64,000 nucleotides of DNA from Echinometra lucunter. Its lineage: Eukaryota > Echinodermata > Echinoidea > Camarodonta > Echinometridae. Both the position numbers and the translations under genes were made by a program. Positions 56,421-64,000 of the stretch are shown here, piece after piece. The notes below the pieces were generated by a model. The model saw only the letters and a list, made by a program, of their open reading frames with translations, was not told the origin of the DNA and did no database searches. The stretch is from the NCBI GenBank assembly GCA_029962745.1, contig CM057171.1, positions 2,946,682 to 3,010,681 of the forward strand, in the 5' to 3' direction. The stretch's first letter is position 1, and each line of letters starts with the position of its first letter.

Positions 56421-56957
56421 TGTCTTTTCCAAAGGACATTAGTGCTGCTGGAGGACTCGAACTCTGACTAGGAGATCCACAGTCTGGTGATGTATCCCTT
56501 AGACCATTACACCTCTACATGGATAACTGTATTTTGACCGTAGGACACATGAGATGCGGGTAAATAACGATTGAAGAGATATGAAAAATCAAAGACTTTG
56601 TGACTGTATTGCACAGAAGCTACAGGACAGTAACCGGTCAAGTGATATTATTATGAGAAATTGAAATAGAAAATATTTTATATATTATATTATATTACAT
56701 CTATTGATATGGAACCATAACAAGTGAAATATATATTCATGAAAAGTTTGATATTACACATTTGCTTTCATTACTTCAAACTGTTTATTTCTTTTTACTC
56801 TGCATCTATATGGCATACTTTTAAGTAACATATTGAGTATTTGAATTATATATGAACCAACAATTTTAGAAATCCCAGGTTATATGTCATTTTCCTGAGG
56901 TCATGATGCATGGGTGGAACTATAATGACCTAAGAGGAAAGAAATAGTAAATTCACT

Positions 56958-57545
56958 TACTGTATACGCCAATTTTTTTCGCGCACAGATAGTTTCGCGA
57001 ATCACATGCTCACAGACATTTTCGCGAGTTGGTAATTTTGCGAGTGCAAGAGCAGTACTTGCAGGAAACTTATTCGTACATAAAAGAGCCATATCGGCAG
57101 ATTTTTTTTATTTTTTGCCAATACCATCACACTGGTAGCTTGCGATAAACAAAAAAAGTCGTCATAAAACCCTTGATTTCTTGACTTTTAGTGCGTTTTC
57201 AGTGACTCTCTTTCTTACCACCCCACAAAAGCCCCACACACTTTGGAAAAATGGCACCGATTCCACATTTTTTAATAGCAGAATTGGGCTTCTTAATAGG
57301 GGTTTTGGAGGTGACCATGTACGGAGCTAACTTGTGGTGATTTTCTCTGTGTTATATGCTACACACGGAGAGAAGGACTGCTGCACTTTCCACATGCACT
57401 TGCATGGCAATGGCAACAATGTGCCAATGACGCCGTAAAGCAAATGTACGTGCAGATATTTTCGCGTGTTTTTAAATTCGATTGGTGAGTGATTCGCGAA
57501 ATTCGCGAAAATAAAACCACCGCGAAAATTTCAGCTTATACAGTA
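56958..57545. mobile_element. ~590 bp inverted-repeat element (TACTGTATACGCC ends)
   Basis: TACTGTATACGCCAATTTTT and TTTCGCG on the left face CGCGAAAATTTCAGC and TTATACAGTA on the right. The GCGAAAATAAAACCACCGCG phrase is shared with the small hairpin at 28501. No coding sequence. Confidence 0.65.
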
Positions 57546-57936
57546 TTTCGATTGACATGAATGTGACAAATGTTTTGATAAATTGAGGATGATTGCCAAT
57601 TCTATCTAATGTATTGCTTCTTTTCATATGGTCCTTCTCACATGTACTGATTGGCTATGTGTCAATAGTTTGGGGGGGGGTAAAGATGATGTAAACAATT
57701 GGTCCATTTTATTGTCTTGTATTATGTATTTCAACATTTCTCTTTTTCACCACATAGTGCAACTGCAAACATACAATGAAACAGATGTAACTATCAGATT
57801 TTTTGAATGCCATTTTCTTCAATGAATAAGATTATTGCCTCTAATGTCTTATTGTCTTATGCAAAGAAAAGATCCAGTTTCCATTCTCTAATTCAAAATT
57901 TTATCTTCCTTTTTAGTTTTTGTATGTATGTTTTCA

Positions 57937-58350
57937 TTAACCCATAGAGGTACAGTGTCACCTTTAGGAGACGCTTTTGCAGTATCTGTTGGTCCAGAAT
58001 GTTTGGCAGTACATATCATACATGAGCAGAAAGAGAAAAATACACTGACAAATTTGAGCCCATTCCCATCGCTGAATGGTGTGGCGTTCTCGAATTAGAT
58101 TAGTTTAAGTGTAACTAATCATTAAACTCTTTAAATTGGCAACACAGTGAATAATATATAATCACTATTTCTGTGTTCAAATTGGAAATTTCTGATTCAA
58201 TTTTACAATTATATTTCATTTTGGTTTATGTTATATCCATATTTATTTTTTTCAAGCTATGTAAATGTGGAAAAAAAAATTGTACTGCCAATTTGAGAAG
58301 TGAAGATGATAATTTAGACCTCATGAAAGCTATGTACTGCTATGGGTTAA
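57937..58350. mobile_element. piggyBac-like MITE, family 2, in unique DNA
   Basis: The element 57941-58346 has TTAA on both sides, with ends CCCATAGAGGTACAGT and GTACTGCTATGGG. It is closely similar to 29430-29840. Confidence 0.83.
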
Positions 58351-58382
58351 CAGCAATATGGTTATATTACATTAATGTATTT

Positions 58383-58762
58383 ATCAATTCTCGCGTTTCA
58401 CAATACATGCGGCATTGACGTGACGTTCTGTGAGAGGCCTGTTTTTTTCACTCGAGACTCAACGGCTATTTCCAAGATGGCAGACGCCGCGAGTGAGAGT
58501 TGATCAGTGGAAGAAATATTTTAACTGACTGAAGCGCAGGGAAGAAGAAAGATGGGATTGTAGAACTAGCAATGAGAGCCCAGGGGAAATATGAAGTATT
58601 AGAAGTGTGTAATCACTTAGAATAGGAGCAGAGAAGGCAACTAGTGTAAAGTGTTGATGGTACTGTTGTTGACCCATCTCCCAGAATAAATGCGCTAGTG
58701 ACTCTCAACTGAACTGGATGAACCAAATGAGGGCGCAAGGACTGTGAAACGCAAGAATTGAT
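58383..58762. mobile_element. ~380 bp TIR element (ATCAATTCTCGCGTTTCAC ends)
   Basis: ATCAATTCTCGCGTTTCACA on the left is the near inverse of GTGAAACGCAAGAATTGAT on the right. The interior contains CAAGATGGCAGACGCCGCGA and no long frame. Confidence 0.65.
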
Positions 58763-59022
58763 ATTCTAAAGCATACATATTTTCTTAAAATGTTTGATAC
58801 CATGGTGTATTGTGATAATGAGAAATGTGCATTTGCAATTTCAACCATGGGCCACTATATGTATGGATTTTTCAATGAAAAAAAAAGATTTTGAATTGAA
58901 CAATATGTAAATTTTTTGAAAGAAAATGAAAATTAGCAATAATGAGACCAAATTCCATTACTGTACTGTTGCCCTGTCCGGTTTGAAAGTAGTGGATGTG
59001 TCCGTCTTTGCATTTTTTTCTT

Positions 59023-59149
59023 GAAAAGTCATACACCATGTATAATTTCCACAAAAAAGTTTTACATCAAAGTGAGGAAAGCGATGAAAAGTCATACACC
59101 ATGTATAATTTCCACAAAAAAAGTTTTACGTCAAAGTGAGGAAAGTGAT
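59023..59149. repeat. 63 bp two-unit direct repeat
   Basis: GAAAAGTCATACACCATGTA ... CAAAGTGAGGAAAG(C/T)GAT occurs twice head to tail, with one extra A and two substitutions. A recent local duplication. Confidence 0.88.
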
Positions 59150-61495
59150 GAAATAAAATTGCATTAAATGCTGAACTTTACAATTCGTAGTGACTCATAA
59201 ATTATGTTTTATTCAACCAGAGTGTTACAACTCCCTAATTACACTGTAAAATATGAGATTCCCAGCAATAATGGCCTATATCACAAGTCTCCGTGGTGAG
59301 GCAGTTGTATGCTCAATTTTACGAAAATGTGTAAATAGATGAGCGCCCTCTCGTGTTTAAACCATGGTATATTGGTCTTGGAATCCACCAACCAATGACT
59401 AACTACTTTGGTACTTTCCCCCGTCATTCACATCGACGTGACTACCAGTGAACATCATTTCGTCGCGACACAGTTGTGCGCGAATGACGTGGTTCCCCTC
59501 GCTAGAGTTGAACGCCCATTCTTCATTCTCCAACTCTCCAACGTTACCTTCGGTTAGATAGACCTGTTAGTGTTAATGACATCCTTCATTGTTCACTACG
59601 GCCCACTTGCAATTAATTTGACAAACGTTTATTGCGCGAGTGTCTCGATTGGTTGTGGGGGCGTTATCTAGATAATTCAACCTCATCGTTGTAATCGTCT
59701 TCCTCATCGTCTTGGGGAAAAAACTCACTATTGCAATAATCTGGATTATTAATGCGGAATAACGCAGTGGTTCCACCAATGCAATCTGTCTAGAGGAAAA
59801 TTGCCACTCGGATCGTGAATACACGTAAGAAACAGAAGACCAAGAAGAAAAAAAAAAACAACAACAAAGAACATACTATGAATTTACTGAACTAATCAAA
59901 GTGCCGTCCATACGGAACGTTGTGTTGAAGGCCGACGAAAGACTAGTTCTTACGTGCGCGCAGGAGAAAGTTCTCTCAATCCTCGTCGTCTGCTAGGCAG
60001 CTCGAGCTCATTCGAGAGTCGGCACTTCGGTTTGACGTCGCCTAGCAACAACGCAACAAGTGGGCGGGCAAAACGGCGAATAACTTCCCACCTTTCGTCA
60101 TCTCGTGGCATGTTTCTTTATTGAACAAACTCAGTCTCTCCAGCTTCAACACTCGCTTCACTCCACATCTGTGGGATCATAAATTACAGTACTGTTGGGA
60201 ATAGTAAAGAAATAAGGCTCTGCGCGGTACTATAGTTTTGCCTCATCCCGAAATATTACGCGGGTAATTATAGCATTTGTACACCTATTAAGCACTATTA
60301 GAGGCGGAGAACAGGGAATCCATAATATTGTGAAATCATCAACATCTTATGAAGTTCTTTGTTAAATCCCTGATGCGGTGCGCTTGTGAGAGCACCCTTC
60401 CGTATTGAAAACTCTTTCTAATTGCCGTTTGGCGCCCTATCTGGACATCGTTCTCCATTCATTCAAGTGAATGAAACCTCAGATATCCCATCGACCTTCA
60501 AGTTGTAGCAAGAAAAAAGAGAGAGTGAGCGATACTTCCATTGATTTTTATTTTATGAATAGTGAAGCATTTTTGCGAGAAAATTCGAAATCAGATATTG
60601 TAAACCCCCAAATCCGGCTAGAAATGGTGTTATGAATGTTTCAACATCGCTGCTGCTGCATGTACATCTTGTTATTACCATTTCTTCATGTTTTGTGTGA
60701 TATTTATGTCATCTACCTCTAGACCTCCAGTCTATAGGGCCTACTCATCGTACTTTCAGATAGTTGTGATCTGTTGTGAAACTGTAAACGCTTTCAGGCC
60801 AACAATTTTTTTCCTGGTTCGAAAATATAAAACTGGTACAATTCGAGAGCAGACTTTCTTGAACAGGTGTAGGCTTCATTAACCGAGTATACCCTAGCGA
60901 GCTCGATGGTTTCTGTAACGCTATAGGTGGGTCGTGTGATCAGTTTCGGATTATCATTGGGCGGGAGAACTTTTCCGTAACAAAAGAGGTGCTCCCCAAC
61001 ACCCCTGGGATTACCTTGCACCCCTGTTATTACCCCCTCTTCCTATTCATGTTCTACAAGTTCTTGATGTTGCGGCTTTGATGAATGATCCTCTCGGAAT
61101 CCAGCAGGAGTCTATCGATTTTCTGGCAGATATCACATGCAACTTTGGAGTCACGTTAAAAGTACATCGTAGGTTAACCTTCATCGGTGGAGAGTCCTCA
61201 TCTTCATACAGTATTTGCATCTGATGAGTGTCCATACCACTTTGAAAAAAAAAAAGGTGTGCACCTGGAGAAAACAGCGTCATCTTACCTTTCCTGATCT
61301 TCAAGCAGGGTTTGCATCTGTGAAGTGTGAGGTACCACTGCAGAACAAAAAGAGATACGTCTTATTTCTATCGGTAGATTCATTTGAATTTTGGGGGAGG
61401 AGTGAACGAGAAGAAACAACTTTTAAGAGAGTGGTTGTTTGCTATTCTTCTTGGTGGATTGTTTTAAGAATTCTTGGAGGAGCTAAGGGGGTAAG
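59150..61495. other. Region upstream of the Ras-like GTPase, no other gene recognised
   Basis: Largely unique sequence with no conserved frame. The stretch about 59440-60180 is richer in CpG and contains several direct GTTCTTACGTGCGCGCAGG-type sequences. It may hold promoter DNA for a neighbouring gene, but no element was proven. The bases just before 61496 are the likely 5' UTR of the GTPase. Confidence 0.45.
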
Positions 61496-61583
61496 ATGAC
61501 GGGGTCTACCAAACAGTCACCGGTCAAGATGCAGAGGGATATACGATTCACCGTTCTAGGCCAGAAAGGAGTTGGAAAATCCG
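61496..61583 (+). CDS. Ras-like small GTPase (RERG/RASL type), first coding exon only
   Basis: ATG at 61496, then 29 codons plus one base, ending at donor GTGAGT. The exon encodes an N-terminal extension of about 14 residues, then RDIRFTVLGQKGVGKS. G-x4-G-K-S (GQKGVGKS) is the P-loop of Ras-superfamily GTPases. The phase-1 intron falls right after GKS, so an Ala or similar would follow. The Gly-Val-Gly core with Lys before it resembles RERG/RASL proteins more than classical Ras. No exon with the switch or NKxD motifs is seen in the remaining 2.4 kb, so the gene continues off the window. The frame continuing into the G-run after 61583 is intron. Confidence 0.72.
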
Positions 61584-61605
61584 GTGAGTGCAAGGGCGTA
61601 GATAG

Positions 61606-62090
61606 CCGGGGGGGGGGGGGGGGGAGGGGGATGCATCCCCCACATTTTGAGGTGGACTTATATATTGTGTACAAAATTATGTACGGATGGGTTAATCATC
61701 ACCCCCCCCCCCCCCCCAGGTATGAGGACCTACCTACACTAATGGATGAGTGGTAGAGTGTGTTTGTTCTGATCAAGATGTGATGAAGATTGGTACTGGT
61801 GGTGGTGGTGGTGGTGGTGGTGGTGGTGGTGGTGGTGGTGGAAGTGGTGATGGCGGTGCGTTGTTGGTGTTAGGGGTAAGGGGGGGGGGGGGAGGGGAAT
61901 AGGATAGTTAGCCTACAGACGCGATGGTGATGATTATGATGATCATGAAGGAAGACGATGATAGTGACAATAATAAAAGTGATGATTACAATGACGATAA
62001 TGATGGCTGATAATGAGGATGAGAATGATGATGATGGTGGCTGATGATGATGATGATGATTATGATGATGGTGGTAATTGTGATGATCAT
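61606..62090. repeat. G-run, C-run, (GGT)n and (GAT)n microsatellites in the GTPase intron
   Basis: G-run at about 61609-61623, C-run at about 61701-61718, (GGT)n at about 61797-61841, and interrupted GATGAT repeats over about 61925-62090. Frames through them are artefacts. Confidence 0.85.
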
Positions 62091-63366
62091 GATTATGCTT
62101 GTTTTAATAGAATCTGTAAATTGGAAAAACAAAAACCTTTGGGGAAACATATTATGTCTTCCATCATTATGATAGCAACAACCTTTATAACAAAGTATGA
62201 TATTACGACAGTGACAGTGAGAAAACCGTTTAAATAGTATTCGAGATACAAACCCACCTTCACTTCTGCGCTAGACTTTGGACTGTTGATTTCTTCCTAC
62301 CACTGTACCAGCTATCATTGTACCTTATTGGTCCAGTAAAATGGAGGATTGTGTATTTGCATAAAAAGTTTGACCTGCAAAGACTCGAACCTAGGACTTT
62401 CCCCTGTATTCGGCCAACGTTTAAACTGCACAGTCTGGGTCTGCGCTACCTGTACTATTATAATAGTTAACCAAGGAGTTGAGTGAACAGAGCGGAGGTA
62501 CGGTTTTGTGGGCTAATTTGGGACATGGGCATGATAGGGTGGGGAACCCCGTTTGTTTGCGGTTGGAACATAACACCGGTCATGGGCGTCGACGTGTTAA
62601 TCAAAATTTCCTTTTGGCGTATCCAAAAAGAGCTTCCCTCTTTGAGTCAAGGTAAAGGCTCTATAATTTATGACAAATATGAAGCTTGGGAACAGGTACC
62701 CTTTACAAAACCGATGAGACTTGAAAACAAAACAACAACAAAAAAAAATCATTATACGTGTACCTACATTAATATGTAAAAGGTCTATTCCATGTTATTT
62801 TGCCCCTTTTTGTTCATTTTCTCATGGTTATCATGACAATATATTTTTCATTCCTTAAATTTACATTCCTATCTGATCTTTTTTTCCACTCCAAATTTTA
62901 TCGTGAGCGAATTAATAAAACTGTGTTGCCTTTGAACAGTTTTATTATTGTATTGTTAGAAGTTGAATTTTTTTCCTTGAGCATACTGGGTCGATTGCGT
63001 TATCACGATGCATACAGTAACTTTTTATTTCATGATACAATGTATGTATGATATCTTACAAACTGCATCATATAACCGGGGAAATGTAGTTACATTTATA
63101 ATAACATTTATATAACAGTAACTACGTCCAAATAAGTCAGAGTCTGTATTTTAGACTAGGATCAATGGATATATCACAAGGCGGGAAGGAAGTTATTGTC
63201 TGCATGATTAATATATCAAATTAATCACGGTATATGGAGATGACAGAAGAGGAGATGACAGACGAGGATTCACGAGGAGGAAGAGAAGGAGGAGGGGGGG
63301 GGGTCCACAAGATTGAATGGTCTCTGGCAAATTGACAAACAATGGTAAGAAGTTCAAGTGCTTTTT

Positions 63367-63929
63367 AGTTGTTTTGTTTCTTGCTTCTTGATTATGTTTG
63401 TTTATTATTTTGTTCGTTCTTTGAAAATGTGATACATACTATAACCTAAAGATCGTTATACCTGACTTTCTAACTTGCTTGTAATGAGCATCCGTCTATA
63501 ATAGCATCTTTGTAAATCAAAGACATGAATAATTATTCAATTTGTTCATAATCTATTTTTATTCATATTCTTATTTCACGCATGTAAGATGTACCTGTAT
63601 ATGTCGTCAAAGACCATGCAAAACCTGTCATTCGCCCCCAAAGCAATGGACTTTGTACATTTGCAACTTTCCCACGATTATGTCACTACTCTGTCAAATG
63701 ATTCTACTTTCTTATTTTTTTCAAACTATGTTTGATTTACTGCACTATGTTCACCTTGTATTCGTATACTACTTTTTAAAATTAAAAATTGTATCAACAA
63801 CTGCTTAATTTCAATCAAAAATGTAAATGAACATTCTCAATCTTATATCCGCTACATAGATGCTCTTTAAAAAAAGAACGAACAAAACAATAAACAAACA
63901 TAATCAAGAAGCAAGAAACAAAACAACTA
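63367..63929. repeat. Inverted repeat with ~55 bp arms, 63367-63422 and about 63872-63929
   Basis: AGTTGTTTTGTTTCTTGCTT and CTTGATTATGTTTGTTTATT on the left are matched almost base for base by the inverse on the right. About 450 bp of loop lies between. It could be a transposon with long terminal arms. A hAT-like GGCAGAGGCGTATAGCTGGG follows immediately, at 63931. Confidence 0.75.
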
Positions 63930-64000
63930 ATGGCAGAGGCGTATAGCTGGGAGCACAAGGGGACAGGGGACTTTCCCCTTTTTATTCTGCCAAACACGAA

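Noticed and set aside
1..64000. Search for tRNA, rRNA, viral integrations, toxin systems or gene clusters of linked function
   Set aside because: No convincing cloverleaf, rRNA segment, viral gene or defence-type cluster was recognised on either strand by eye. A covariance-model scan was not possible.

Overview
This window is animal nuclear DNA. It has spliced genes with GT-AG introns, a G protein-coupled receptor, dense short inverted-repeat DNA transposons, long homopolymers and many microsatellites. The texture and high allelic divergence suggest a marine invertebrate deuterostome, most likely an echinoderm. That assignment is an inference from general character, because no species marker was recognised.

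The dominant structure is a duplicated block. Segment A (4869-31010) and segment B (31511 to about 54022) carry the same genes in the same order and orientation, and nearly the same introns. By eye the receptor coding part differs at about 2% of bases. The copies are joined by exactly 500 N (31011-31510). The end of the left contig matches the start of the right contig, a dovetail arrangement. This is what two unmerged haplotypes of one locus look like, so the preferred reading is a false tandem duplication and not two real gene sets. On that reading the true locus is one aminergic-type receptor gene (+), one ZNF593/Bud20-type zinc-finger gene (-) and one IBA57 gene (+), followed by unique sequence holding the first coding exon of a Ras-like GTPase (+, 61496-61583).

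Layout: 1-4814 is non-coding repeats with a ~190 bp tandem array and purine tracts. 4815-6179 is receptor copy A. 6218-7613 is a two-unit 700 bp tandem repeat. 7614-12100 holds transposons and low complexity. 12130-14695 is ZNF593 copy A with a repeat array overlapping its 3' end. 14980-22850 is transposon-rich. 22904-30505 is IBA57 copy A, lacking its last exon because the contig ends. The gap follows. 31511-32821 is receptor copy B, lacking its first 18 codons because the contig starts there. 39495-41983 is ZNF593 copy B. 46498-55445 is the complete IBA57 copy B, encoding 364 residues. 55446-64000 holds unique sequence, MITEs and the GTPase exon.

The genes are functionally unrelated: a surface receptor, a pre-60S ribosome assembly factor, a mitochondrial iron-sulphur factor and a small GTPase. 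No operon-like or defence system was found. The most informative biology is the comparison of the two haplotype-like copies, which exposes a series of clean insertion polymorphisms. These include piggyBac-like TTAA MITEs, a hAT nested in another MITE, a 776 bp TATA-target element, a pogo-like MITE, a LINE 3' end and a 63 bp poly(A) retro-insert. Two features shared by both copies stand out: a broken duplicate of the IBA57 catalytic-motif exon, and a tandem array that runs into the ZNF593 stop codon.
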